Positions 1 through 7,165 are shown, numbered from the stretch's first letter. The stretch is DNA of 41,849 bases from Actinomadura harenae (GCF_003696215.1 NZ_RFFG01000069.1:1-41849); one strand, 5' to 3'. Made by a program: numbers and translations. Notes: a model not told the origin generated them from the letters alone.

Positions 1-7
1 GGGAGGG

Positions 8-27
8 CCGGCCGGTGCTCCGGCCGG
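8..27 (-). terminator. Hairpin downstream of the lipoprotein gene
   Basis: Two copies of CCGGCCGG flank a TGCT loop, giving an 8-bp GC stem. It lies 13 bases past the stop codon of the minus-strand lipoprotein gene. There is no T-tract, as is common for actinobacterial terminators. The role is inferred from structure and position. Confidence 0.4.
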
Positions 28-39
28 GGGCGCGGCGGA

Positions 40-633
40 TCAGCCGCCCGCCTGTCCCCCGGCGCCGAGGAACTGCTGGCACGCCTTCTGCGCGGCCTGG
101 AAGACGGGGTTGTCCTGCGTCATTCCGATCTTGTCGCCGTCGAGGTTCATGCCCCCGTTGGGGTTCGGGTCGGGGAACTTGGTCACTCCGTGCCCCCGCA
201 TGCACTGCGAGTACTTCAGCGCCGCGGCGCGGTCCTTCGGGGCGTTGTCCCCCGCGCCGCCGCCCGGCATCAGCGACTTGCAGCTGCCGTCGGCGGACTT
301 GTAGGTCGCCGTGTCGGCCCCCACGTCGTTGCCGTTGACCTGCAGGCCCTTGCCGAGCACCGGGTCGGGGAACTTGCTGATCCCGTGCGAGCGCATGCAC
401 TTGGCGTACTTGAGCAGGCCGTCGTAGATCTGCTGGTCGCTCGGGGGCTTGCCGTTGCCGCCGCCACCGCCGCCGCCGCCCTGCGGAGGGGCGGAGGCGG
501 AGTCCACTGCGGCCACGCCCTTCTTGTCGTCGCCGCCGGACGACCCACATCCGCTCGCCACCAGGGCGAACAGCGCCAGGCCTGTGGCCAGCAGGGCGGT
601 CGCGCGGGCGCCGCGGCCGGTGCGTGCTTGCAT
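40..633 (-). CDS. Secreted lipoprotein with two CMRxHG...FPDP repeats
   Basis: A 197-residue exported lipoprotein of unknown function. Residues 1-28 form a signal peptide (basic start, hydrophobic core about 11-27) ending in VASGC, so Cys29 is the likely lipidated residue. A Gly/Pro-rich linker (30-65, with eight Gly in a row) is followed by two homologous repeats. Repeat 1 has KCMRSHGISKFPDP near 78-91 and a second Cys at 118. Repeat 2 has QCMRGHGVTKFPDP near 143-156 and a second Cys at 185. The paired spacing (39 and 41 residues) suggests one disulfide per repeat outside the cell. I recall the CMRxHG/FPDP signature from uncharacterised actinobacterial lipoproteins, some near two-component systems and efflux genes; that is memory, not a search. 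The start is supported by AAGGAG seven bases upstream of the ATG. The gene is divergent from the P450 and may lie outside the peptide cluster. Confidence 0.85.
   Translation of the reverse strand: MQARTGRGARATALLATGLALFALVASGCGSSGGDDKKGVAAVDSASAPPQGGGGGGGGNGKPPSDQQIYDGLLKYAKCMRSHGISKFPDPVLGKGLQVNGNDVGADTATYKSADGSCKSLMPGGGAGDNAPKDRAAALKYSQCMRGHGVTKFPDPNPNGGMNLDGDKIGMTQDNPVFQAAQKACQQFLGAGGQAGG
457..481. repeat. CCG-type microsatellite in the lipoprotein linker
   Basis: A near-perfect run of CCG/CCA triplets encodes (on the minus strand) the polyglycine linker between the lipid anchor and the repeat domain. Its length is likely to vary by slippage in steps of one Gly, without frameshift. Confidence 0.7.
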
Positions 634-696
634 GGGTTGCTCCTTCTCTCGACACCACCTGGGATGGAGTTCTATCGAGCCAGGGGTTTCGGAGAG

Positions 697-725
697 GTAT
701 CAGTCACCGGAGGGCCTGTGCGCAA
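697..725 (-). promoter_or_regulatory. Candidate promoter of the lipoprotein gene
   Basis: On the minus strand, TTGCGC (720-725) and TGATAC (697-702) are 17 bases apart, resembling -35 and -10 boxes. They sit about 65 bases upstream of the ATG. The match is by eye only, and other sigma factors are possible. Confidence 0.3.
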
Positions 726-787
726 GCGTCCAAATACTTTTACCTGGACACCTGGGACGCGCCCGGATCGTCCAACTGAATGACTCC

Positions 788-816
788 TTGATGCCTTGTG
801 GGACGCCCGGTACGTT
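788..816 (+). promoter_or_regulatory. Candidate promoter of the P450 gene
   Basis: TTGATG (788-793) and TACGTT (811-816) are separated by 17 bases. They would start transcription near 823, giving a leader of about 17 bases before the GTG at 840. GAGGA at 831-835 could serve as the ribosome binding site. A second hexamer, TTGACA at 815-820, has no good -10 partner. Confidence 0.35.
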
Positions 817-839
817 GACAGCGCCATAGCGAGGATTGG

Positions 840-2036
840 GTGAGTCAAATGGTTCCGGATCTGGTCGACCCGACGACCTACGCCGAGCACGACATGGCCG
901 ATGTCTGGCGGCGGCTGCGCACCGGGGAGCCCGTTCACCGGCACCCCGGGCCGAAGGGCGCCCCCGATTTCTGGGTGGTCACGCGGTACGCCGACGTCGC
1001 GCGGATCCTCCGCGACGACGCGACGTTCACCTCCGAGCGCGGGAACGTGCTGGCGACCATGCTCGCGGGCGGCGACACCGGCGCGGGACGGATGCTCGCG
1101 GTCACCGACGGGCCCCGCCACACCGAGTTGCGCAGCCTGCTGCTGCGGGCGTTCTCGCCGCGCGCCCTCGCCGGGGTCGCCGAGCGCGTGCGCCTGCTGA
1201 TCGACCGGCTGCTGGCCGAGGCCGTCGAGCGCGGCGAGTGCGACTTCGCCCGGGACATCGCCTCGGCCGTGCCGCTGGAGACGATCTGCGACCTGCTCGA
1301 CGTGCCGGCCGCCGACCGGCAGCACGTGCTGAAGCTGACCAAGACCGCGCTGGCCTCGGACTACGCGGCGCCGGACGCCGCCGAGGACCGGATGGCGCGG
1401 GCCGAGATCCTGCTCTACTTCACCGACCTGCTCCAGGCCCGCCGCCGGCGGCCGGGCGAGGACCCGATCAGCCTCATGGCCACCGCCGAGGTGGGCGGGC
1501 GGCGGCTCAGCGACGAGGACGTCGTCCTCAACTGCTACAGCCTGATCATGGGCGGGGACGAGACCAGCCGCCTGGCCATGATCGGCGCGGTGCGGGAGCT
1601 GGCCGGGGACCCCGGGCAGTGGCGGGCCCTCAAGGACGGCGAGGCGACCGTCGAGTCCGCCGGGGAGGAGGTGCTGCGCTGGACCACCCCGACCATGCAC
1701 TTCGGCCGGGTCGCGCTCACCGACACCGAGATCGCGGGCCGCCGGATCCGCGCCGGGGAGCTGGTGACGCTCTGGTTCACCTCGGCCAACCGGGACGAGG
1801 ACGCGTTCGCCGAGCCCGACCGGTTCCTGCTGGGCCGCTCGCCCAACAAGCACCTGGCGCTCGGCTACGGGCGGCACTTCTGCCTGGGGGCGCACCTCGG
1901 CCGGGTGGAGATCAACGCGATGCTGGCGGGGCTGCGCGACCGGGTCGCCGGCATCGAGCGGACCGGGCCCGGACGGCCCGTCTACTCCAACTTCCTGGCC
2001 GGGATGAGCAGCCTCCCGGTCGCCCTCAAGGGCTGA
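840..2036 (+). CDS. Cytochrome P450 monooxygenase
   Basis: A soluble bacterial P450 of 398 residues, the usual length for class I enzymes fed by ferredoxin. The I-helix oxygen-activation motif is MGGDETSR (237-244, with Glu241-Thr242). The K-helix ExxR is E277-R280 in EEVLRW. The heme loop is LGYGRHFCLG with axial ligand Cys348; the usual Phe at the start of this loop is Leu341. The GTG start gives the best fit to GAGGA at 831-835; an in-frame ATG at 849 is the alternative. No ferredoxin or reductase gene is adjacent, so redox partners must come from elsewhere. P450s beside NRPS genes often hydroxylate or cross-link residues, sometimes while bound to a carrier protein. That would suit this cluster (for example on Phe), but the sequence does not show the substrate. 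The next gene starts 137 bases downstream. Confidence 0.93.
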   Translation: MSQMVPDLVDPTTYAEHDMADVWRRLRTGEPVHRHPGPKGAPDFWVVTRYADVARILRDDATFTSERGNVLATMLAGGDTGAGRMLAVTDGPRHTELRSLLLRAFSPRALAGVAERVRLLIDRLLAEAVERGECDFARDIASAVPLETICDLLDVPAADRQHVLKLTKTALASDYAAPDAAEDRMARAEILLYFTDLLQARRRRPGEDPISLMATAEVGGRRLSDEDVVLNCYSLIMGGDETSRLAMIGAVRELAGDPGQWRALKDGEATVESAGEEVLRWTTPTMHFGRVALTDTEIAGRRIRAGELVTLWFTSANRDEDAFAEPDRFLLGRSPNKHLALGYGRHFCLGAHLGRVEINAMLAGLRDRVAGIERTGPGRPVYSNFLAGMSSLPVALKG

Positions 2037-2056
2037 GGATCCGGGGGCTGAGACCT

Positions 2057-2070
2057 CCCCGAAACCGGGG
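2057..2070 (+). terminator. Weak hairpin after the P450 gene
   Basis: CCCCG / CGGGG with an AAAC loop begins 20 bases after the P450 stop. The stem is only five base pairs, so partial read-through into the two-component genes is likely. The assignment as a terminator is tentative. Confidence 0.25.
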
Positions 2071-2160
2071 GCGAGGGCATGATGGAGCCGTGTCCAACTG
2101 CGCGTCCTGCGCATCCGGGACGGCGCGGCCGAAGCGGTGGCACACGGGGTCGGTTCCGTC

Positions 2161-2168
2161 GGGAGGAG
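2161..2168 (+). promoter_or_regulatory. Ribosome binding site setting the response regulator start
   Basis: GGGAGGAG lies five bases before the GTG at 2174. It decides between this start and an in-frame GTG about 28 codons upstream, which would add a tail not typical of receiver domains. Confidence 0.7.
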
Positions 2169-2173
2169 CGCAC

Positions 2174-2827
2174 GTGCGGGTCCTGGTGATCGAGGACGAC
2201 GAGGAGCTGGCGCAGGCGGTCGCCGTCGGGCTGCGCCGCGCGACCATGGCCGTGGACGTGGCGTTCGACGGCCCGTCCGGCCTGGAGCGCGCGCTGGTCA
2301 ACGACTACGACGTGGTGGTGCTGGACCGGGACCTGCCCGGCCTGCACGGCGACGAGGTGTGCGCACGGCTGATCCTGGCCGAGAGCCGCAGCCGGGTGCT
2401 GATGCTGACCGCCGCCGCCACGTCCGAGGACCTGGTGGACGGCCTCGGCATCGGCGCCGACGACTACCTGCCCAAGCCGTTCGACTTCCCGGTGCTGGTG
2501 GCCCGGATCGGCGCGCTCGCCCGCCGGGCGCACCCGGTGGCTCCGCCGGTGCTGCGGCACCGCGACATCGTCGTGGACACCGCGCGGCGCGACGCCAGAC
2601 GCGGCGGCCGGAACCTGGATCTCGCGCCGAAGGAGTTCGGGGTGCTGGAGGTCCTGCTCGCCGCGGAGGGCCGTGCCGTGTCGGCCGAGGAGCTGCTGGA
2701 ACGGGTCTGGGACGAGAGCGCCGACCCGTTCACCAAGACCGTGAAGGTCACCATCAGCCGGCTGCGCGCCAAACTCGGCGAACCCCAGGTCATCGCCACG
2801 GTGGCCAAGTCCGGGTACCGGATCTGA
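2174..2827 (+). CDS. OmpR/PhoB-family response regulator, CutR-like
   Basis: A 217-residue DNA-binding response regulator. The receiver domain (1-120) begins MRVLVIEDDEE and carries the acidic pair Asp8-Asp9, the phospho-acceptor Asp51 in VVVLDRDLPG, Thr79 and Lys101 in ADDYLPKPF. The winged-helix domain (about 125-217) includes LAPKEFGVLEVLL, a recognition-helix stretch around FTKTVKVTISRLRAKL, and a GYRI end typical of the family. Overall wording (LDRDLPGLHGDEVC, GADDYLPKPF, LAPKEF, KLGEP) resembles Streptomyces CutR as I remember it. The GTG start is chosen because the receiver begins at once and a strong GGGAGGAG precedes it. The kinase gene starts 11 bases after the stop, so the two form a TCS operon. 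Targets are unknown; the divergent lipoprotein gene or the NRPS operon are candidates by proximity only. Confidence 0.92.
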   Translation: MRVLVIEDDEELAQAVAVGLRRATMAVDVAFDGPSGLERALVNDYDVVVLDRDLPGLHGDEVCARLILAESRSRVLMLTAAATSEDLVDGLGIGADDYLPKPFDFPVLVARIGALARRAHPVAPPVLRHRDIVVDTARRDARRGGRNLDLAPKEFGVLEVLLAAEGRAVSAEELLERVWDESADPFTKTVKVTISRLRAKLGEPQVIATVAKSGYRI

Positions 2828-2838
2828 GGGGCCGTCCG

Positions 2839-4161
2839 ATGCGACTTCCCCGGTCCCGCCGGACGCCCGGGCTCCTCCGGTCCGGCCTGTCCCGCCGCAC
2901 GGTCCGCCTCAGGCTCACCCTGCTGTACGGGGCGCTGTTCCTGGTCTGCGGGACGGCGCTGGTCGGCATCACCTACCTGCTGGCCAGCCAGTCCACGCCC
3001 GGCGTCTACACCTTCCGGGGGCCGAACGGCGACAACAACGCGATGGCGCGCGGCTCGTCCTCGCCCGGCGCGGACGGTTCCTCGCACTCCAGCTCGGGCG
3101 GGGGCGTCGGCGGCGGTGTGAGCCAGGCCCCGGGCCCGTCCCAGGCCGCCGACACCGCCAAGCGCGGCGAGGAGGCGGCCCGCGCGCAGCGCGCCGGGGA
3201 GCTGCGCTCGCTCCTCGTGCAGTCCGGCACCGCGCTCGGCATCACGACGGTGATCTCGCTCGGGGTCGGCTGGGTGGTGGCCGGGAGGGTGCTGCGCAGG
3301 CTCCAGCGGGTCACCGCGGCCGCCCGCACCATCTCGGCCAGCAACCTGCACGAGCGGCTCGCGCTGGACGGCCCGCAGGACGAGCTGAAGGAGCTCGGCG
3401 ACACCTTCGACGGGCTGCTCGCCCGGCTGGAGGGGACGTTCCTGGCGCAACGGCAGTTCATCGCGCACGTCTCGCACGAGCTGCGCACCCCCATGACGCG
3501 GCAGCGGACCCTCGCGCAGGTCGCGCTCGCCGACCCGGACGCCACGGTGGAGTCGCTGCGCGCCGCGCACGAGCGGGTGCTGGCGGCCGGGGCGCAGCAG
3601 GAGCAGCTCGTCCTGGCGCTGCTCACGCTGGCCCGCGGGCAGGCCGGGATCAGCCGCCGCGAACCGTTCGACGTGGCCGCGCTCACCCGGGACGCGGTGC
3701 TGAACCGGTCGGACGAGGCGCGGCGGCTCGGCGTGACCGTCCGGACCGAACTCGCCGCGGCGCCGGTGGCGGGCGACGCGCGGCTCGCCGAACGGATGAT
3801 CACCAACCTGGTCGACAACGCGCTGCGGCACAACGTCCCCGGCGGGCTGGTGGAGGTCACCGCGGTCCGGCGGGACGGGTCCGCGGTGCTGACCGTCGCC
3901 AACACCGGCCGGGTGATCCCGGACCCCGCGGTGGAGCAGCTCTTCGAACCGTTCGAGCGGCTGGGCGCCGAGCAGACCGGCCGCACCGAGGGCCTCGGCC
4001 TCGGCCTGTCGATCGTCCAGGCCATCGCCGACGCGCACGACGCCGCCGTCGTGGCCCGGGCACGGCCCGGCGGCGGGCTGGTGATCTCCGTGACGTTCCC
4101 CCCGGCCGGCGCGCCGGGGCGGCACGGCGGCGCCGAGACCCGCGCGCCCGCCCAGGTCTGA
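2839..4161 (+). CDS. Sensor histidine kinase, partner of the upstream regulator
   Basis: A 440-residue membrane kinase. TM1 is about residues 26-49 and TM2 about 128-149, enclosing a roughly 78-residue extracytoplasmic loop that is low-complexity and rich in Ser, Gly and Pro. A HAMP-like stretch (150-200) leads to the dimerisation helix with the phospho-accepting His213 in HVSHELRTP. The ATPase domain has the N box NLVDNALRHN (323-332), a G1 box reading VANTG (the usual Asp is replaced by Asn), an F-box-like LFEPFERL and a G2 box GLGLGLSIV (385-393). The loop contains no Cys, unlike what I recall of the CutS sensor, so it probably senses something else. The ATG at 2839 follows GAGGGG. An earlier in-frame start would run through the regulator gene and is rejected. 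The stimulus is unknown. Confidence 0.9.
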   Translation: MRLPRSRRTPGLLRSGLSRRTVRLRLTLLYGALFLVCGTALVGITYLLASQSTPGVYTFRGPNGDNNAMARGSSSPGADGSSHSSSGGGVGGGVSQAPGPSQAADTAKRGEEAARAQRAGELRSLLVQSGTALGITTVISLGVGWVVAGRVLRRLQRVTAAARTISASNLHERLALDGPQDELKELGDTFDGLLARLEGTFLAQRQFIAHVSHELRTPMTRQRTLAQVALADPDATVESLRAAHERVLAAGAQQEQLVLALLTLARGQAGISRREPFDVAALTRDAVLNRSDEARRLGVTVRTELAAAPVAGDARLAERMITNLVDNALRHNVPGGLVEVTAVRRDGSAVLTVANTGRVIPDPAVEQLFEPFERLGAEQTGRTEGLGLGLSIVQAIADAHDAAVVARARPGGGLVISVTFPPAGAPGRHGGAETRAPAQV

Positions 4162-4177
4162 CCCCGCCCGCGAACGT

Positions 4178-4220
4178 CCCGTCCCCGAACCCCGTCCCGT
4201 CCCGTCCCCGAACCCCGTCC
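4178..4220. repeat. 20-bp direct repeat between kinase and methyltransferase
   Basis: A perfect 20-bp C-rich unit (4178-4197) recurs at 4201-4220 with a 23-bp period, and a degenerate third copy follows to about 4237. It occupies the 137-bp gap between the kinase stop and the methyltransferase ribosome binding site. I see no convincing promoter in the gap. The repeat could be a slippage product or an operator array. Confidence 0.75.
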
Positions 4221-4286
4221 GGCCCCGTACCCCGTCCAGTTCGTCCCGACCGTCCGCCGGTCTTCCCCCGGCGCAACCGTGACTCC

Positions 4287-4294
4287 AGGAGGAG
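4287..4294 (+). promoter_or_regulatory. Strong ribosome binding site of the methyltransferase
   Basis: AGGAGGAG lies four bases before the ATG at 4299. It is one of the best Shine-Dalgarno matches in the window and fixes the start. Confidence 0.75.
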
Positions 4295-4298
4295 CAGC

Positions 4299-5354
4299 AT
4301 GTCCGAAACCACGGCCGCGGAGGCCAAGGACGTCGTCGACAGCGAGGACCCCAGGTCCTTCGTGTGGGAGATGCTCCGCGCCGGATGGCGGTTCTCCGCG
4401 CTGTACGCGTTCGTCGAGCTGGACCTCGCGGGCTGGTTACGCGAGGGCCCGCTGACCGTCGAGGAGATCGCCGAGCGGGCCGGGCTGGACCGCGCCGCGC
4501 TCGCCCGGCTGCTGCGCACCTCGGCGGGCAGCGGGCTCGTCCGGACGCTCCGGGCCGAGGGCGGGCCGGTCCGCTACGACCTCACCGACGTCGGGCACAC
4601 CCTGCGCGGCGACGTGCGGCGTTCCATGCGGTCGGTCGTCATCCCGCAGGGCGCCCCGGACTTCCTCGAGGCGATGGGCTCGCTGGACGAGGCGGTGCGC
4701 AACGGCAAGTCCCCGTTCGCCGCGCGGTTCGGCTCGATGTACGGCTACCTGGCGTCCCACCCGGACGCCCGGCACCACTTCGACGCGCACATGGCGACGC
4801 GCTCGCGGACCATCGCCGAGGCCACCGTCGCCGCCTACGACTTCACCGGCCTCGGCACGATCGCCGACATCGGCGGTGGCGTGGGCACCGTCCTGGCGAC
4901 GATCCTCGCGACCTACCCGGACACGCGCGGCCTGCTGTTCGAGCTGGAGCCGGTGATCGAGGCGGCCTCGGGCTTCCTCGCGCCCCTGGGCGTCGCCGAC
5001 CGCTGCGAGCTGGTCGCCGGGGACTTCTTCGCCGAGGTCCCCACGGCGGACGCCTACGTGCTGTCCAACATCGTGCACAACTGGAACGACGAGGACGCCC
5101 TGACCATCCTGCGGAACGTGCGGGCCGCGCTGCCCGCGCACGGCCGGGTGCTGCTGCTGGACATCCTGCTGCCCGAGGACGACCGTCCGCACCTGGGCAA
5201 GGAGCTCGACATGCGGATGCTCGCGCTGTACGACGGCGCGCGCGAGCGGACCGAGTCGGAGTACCTCGGCCTGCTCGGAGAGGCGGGCCTGCGGCCGAAC
5301 CGGGTGATCGAGCTGCCCTACGCCCTGAGCCTCGTGGAGGCCTTGCCGCGATGA
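4299..5354 (+). CDS. SAM-dependent O-methyltransferase (Methyltransf_2 family)
   Basis: A 351-residue class I methyltransferase with the two-part plan of the plant-caffeate/DnrK type. An N-terminal winged-helix dimerisation domain (about 20-105, including LTVEEIAERAGLDRAALARLLR) precedes a Rossmann catalytic domain. Motif I is IADIGGGVGT (188-197); GDFF (241-244) matches the adenine-side strand. The SNIVHNWND block places the likely catalytic base at His260, and the late ERTESEY motif is also present. Enzymes of this family usually methylate phenolic or other hydroxyls on small molecules, including aromatic residues of peptides. The stop overlaps the sulfotransferase start as ATGA, so the two are translationally coupled and probably modify the same product. 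The substrate is not evident; a hydroxylated aromatic residue of the NRPS product is an inference. Confidence 0.9.
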   Translation: MSETTAAEAKDVVDSEDPRSFVWEMLRAGWRFSALYAFVELDLAGWLREGPLTVEEIAERAGLDRAALARLLRTSAGSGLVRTLRAEGGPVRYDLTDVGHTLRGDVRRSMRSVVIPQGAPDFLEAMGSLDEAVRNGKSPFAARFGSMYGYLASHPDARHHFDAHMATRSRTIAEATVAAYDFTGLGTIADIGGGVGTVLATILATYPDTRGLLFELEPVIEAASGFLAPLGVADRCELVAGDFFAEVPTADAYVLSNIVHNWNDEDALTILRNVRAALPAHGRVLLLDILLPEDDRPHLGKELDMRMLALYDGARERTESEYLGLLGEAGLRPNRVIELPYALSLVEALPR

Positions 5355-6283
5355 CCGACCCCACCCTGCCGGGGCCCGCCGTGACCGGCGCTCCGCCGGT
5401 CACCGCGCCGGTCACGCAGCCGGCCACCGCGCCGGTCAAGCAGCCGGTCACGCAGCCGCCGCCCGCCGTCTACCGGACGCTGGAGGACGACAGCACCCGC
5501 TGGCTCGGCTTCCCGTTCCGGCCCGGCGACGTCGTCGTCAGCACCGGTCACAAGAGCGGGACGACCTGGATGCAGATGATCTGCGTCCTGCTGGTGTTCC
5601 AGCGGCCGGAGCCGCCCGCGCCGCTGGCCGAGCTCTCTCCCTGGCTGGACCAGCTCGTGCGCCCCGCCGAGGAGGTGTACGCGCTGCTCGCGGACCAGCC
5701 GCACCGCCGGGTGATCAAGACGCACACTCCGCTGGACGGGCTCCCGGCGGATCCGCGCGCGACCTTCGTCGTGGTCGCCCGCGACCCGCTCGACGTGGCG
5801 GTGTCGCGCTACCACGTGTACGACGAGGACCCGGACCGGCGGCCCGCCGATCCCGAACGCGCGTGGCTGCTGTCCTGGCTCGCCCGCGACGACTGGGAGC
5901 CGGACTCCCTGAACCGCCTCATGTGGCACGTCACCGACGCCTGGGAACGCCGGGACGACCCGAACGTGCTGCTCGTCCACTACGCCGACCTGGCCGCCGA
6001 CCTGCCGGGCCAGATGCGCCGGGTCGCGGACCGCCTGGGGATCACCGTCCCGGAGGACCGCTGGCCGTCTCTGCTGGAGGCCGCGACGTTCCGGCGGATG
6101 CGCGCCGACGCCGCCCGGCTCGTCCCGGCCGGGCGGGAGCGCCTGAAGGACGCCCGCACCTTCTTCCGCGCCGGCCGCTCGGGCTCCGGCCGCGCCCTGC
6201 TGACCCCGGAGGAGTTCGCCGCCTTCCACGGGCGCCTCGCCGCCACGACCCCGCCCGACCTGCTCTCCTGGCTGATCAGATAG
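5351..6283 (+). CDS. PAPS-dependent sulfotransferase
   Basis: A 310-residue cytosolic-type sulfotransferase that would move a sulfuryl group from PAPS to a hydroxyl (or amine). The PAPS 5'-phosphosulfate loop is HKSGTTW (67-73). KTHTP holds the likely catalytic His125. The 3'-phosphate site is VVARDPLDVAVSRY, with Arg144 and Ser152. The usual C-terminal RKGxxGDWK is altered to RAGRSGSGR (273-281), losing the Trp and replacing Lys by Arg. Residues 3-40 are a low-complexity Pro/Thr/Val tract not typical of the family; the core begins near Tyr41. The start is the ATG of the ATGA overlap with the methyltransferase. The pairing with an O-methyltransferase next to an NRPS suggests a sulfated, methylated peptide, as in some glycopeptide tailoring, but the acceptor is unknown. 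Confidence 0.9.
   Translation: MTDPTLPGPAVTGAPPVTAPVTQPATAPVKQPVTQPPPAVYRTLEDDSTRWLGFPFRPGDVVVSTGHKSGTTWMQMICVLLVFQRPEPPAPLAELSPWLDQLVRPAEEVYALLADQPHRRVIKTHTPLDGLPADPRATFVVVARDPLDVAVSRYHVYDEDPDRRPADPERAWLLSWLARDDWEPDSLNRLMWHVTDAWERRDDPNVLLVHYADLAADLPGQMRRVADRLGITVPEDRWPSLLEAATFRRMRADAARLVPAGRERLKDARTFFRAGRSGSGRALLTPEEFAAFHGRLAATTPPDLLSWLIR
5390..5460. repeat. Short tandem repeats coding a Pro/Thr/Val tract
   Basis: Degenerate units built on CCGGTCACxxxGCCG recur in this stretch and encode the PVTAPVTQPATAPVKQPVTQP segment of the sulfotransferase in overlapping form. They look like an in-frame expansion ahead of the conserved core. Confidence 0.55.
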
Positions 6284-6302
6284 CCCGCTCCCGCGCCCCG
6301 CG

Positions 6303-6344
6303 GAGAAGGGGCGGTGGCCGGATCCCCGGCCACCGCCCCTTCTC
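6303..6344. terminator. Perfect 19-bp hairpin between convergent operons
   Basis: The arms 6303-6321 and 6326-6344 are perfect reverse complements with an ATCC loop. It begins 19 bases after the sulfotransferase stop and is followed on the plus strand by GTTTCC. It is a strong candidate intrinsic terminator for the left operon and can act in both directions. Confidence 0.8.
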
Positions 6345-6366
6345 GTTTCCCCCACCGCCGCTTCCC

Positions 6367-6403
6367 GCACGGGGCGTCCCGGCCTCGCCGGGACGCCCCG
6401 TGC
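6367..6403. terminator. Second perfect hairpin, nearest the NRPS stop
   Basis: The arms 6367-6382 and 6388-6403 are perfect 16-bp reverse complements around a CCTCG loop. It begins 19 bases beyond the NRPS stop codon on the minus strand, so it is best placed to end the NRPS transcript. The two stacked hairpins insulate the convergent operons. Confidence 0.75.
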
Positions 6404-6432
6404 CGGTCAGTCGCCCTGCCGGTCAGTCGCCC
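6401..6432. repeat. 16-bp perfect tandem duplication across the NRPS stop codon
   Basis: The 16-bp unit at 6401-6416 is repeated exactly at 6417-6432. The inner copy carries the used stop (6423-6425) and the last Gly-Asp codons; the outer copy carries a second TGA just downstream. The duplication also overlaps the last three bases of the hairpin arm. It does not alter the protein. Confidence 0.8.
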
Positions 6433-7165
6433 AGGCGGTCCCGCAGGAGGCGGGCGATCTCGCCGAGCGCGTCCCCGTCGAGCAGCCCGTGGTGCCCGGC
6501 CGCGACCCGGTGGACGTCGAGCCGCCCTCCAACGTGCGGACGCCACGCCTCGGGGGCCGCGTCGGCGGGAAGGTGGTCCGGGCGGTCCTCGGTCGCCACG
6601 ACGAGCAGCATGTCGCCGTCGAACCGTCCGGGGGTGTGCTCCTCACGCAGCCGCATGTTGTTCTCCGACACCCGCGCGACGGCCGCCAGCGCGTCCGCGA
6701 CGTGCCGCTCGCCCGCGGCGTCGGGCACGGCGAGCGGGGCGGCGACGCGGACCATGCCGGACTCGGCCCGCCGCTGGAACGGGTAACCGTCGAGGACGGC
6801 CAGCAGTTCCACCCGCTCCCCCGCCTCGCGGAGCCGGGTCGCCACGGCGTGGGCGGCGACGCCGCCGAAGGACCATCCGGCCAGGTGGTACGGCCCTTCG
6901 GGCTGGACCTCCCGGATCCGCTCGGCGTACTCGGCGGCCATCTCGTCCATGCCGCGCGGAAGCTCGTCCCCGGCGGAGCCGTCCAGGCCGCGGGCCTGGA
7001 TCGCGTACACGGGACGTCCCTCCGGCAGGCCGCGCGCCAGGGCCGCGTACTGCCAGCCGAGGCCGTTGCCGGGGTGGACGAGGAAGAGCGGCGGTCGCCC
7101 GCCCTCCGCGCGGAGCGGCAGCAGCCCCTCCACGGCGCCCGGCCGGTCCCCACCGGTGATCACTT
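6423..7165 (-). other. Type I thioesterase domain of the terminal NRPS
   Basis: About 245 residues of alpha/beta-hydrolase fold. The nucleophile is Ser in GWSFGG (residue near 7345), the acid is probably Asp in VLDGYP, and the base is His in AGHHGLLDG (near 7471). It releases the chain by hydrolysis or macrocyclisation. Two Thr residues upstream offer hydroxyls for a lactone, but the mode cannot be read from the sequence. Confidence 0.9.

Noticed and set aside
815..820. TTGACA as the P450 -35 box
   Set aside because: The position 17 bases downstream overlaps the start codon and has no -10 match. TTGATG/TACGTT fits better.
672..2114. A 480-codon minus-strand frame across the P450
   Set aside because: The P450 on the plus strand has all family motifs; the antisense frame has none and is compositionally biased.
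2137..2838. Upstream extension of the histidine kinase frame
   Set aside because: It overlaps the whole response regulator, is Arg/Gly/Ala-rich and lacks motifs. The kinase begins at 2839 after GAGGGG.
4364..5350. Upstream extension of the sulfotransferase frame
   Set aside because: It lies over the methyltransferase and has no sulfotransferase features. The ATGA overlap at 5351 is the natural start.
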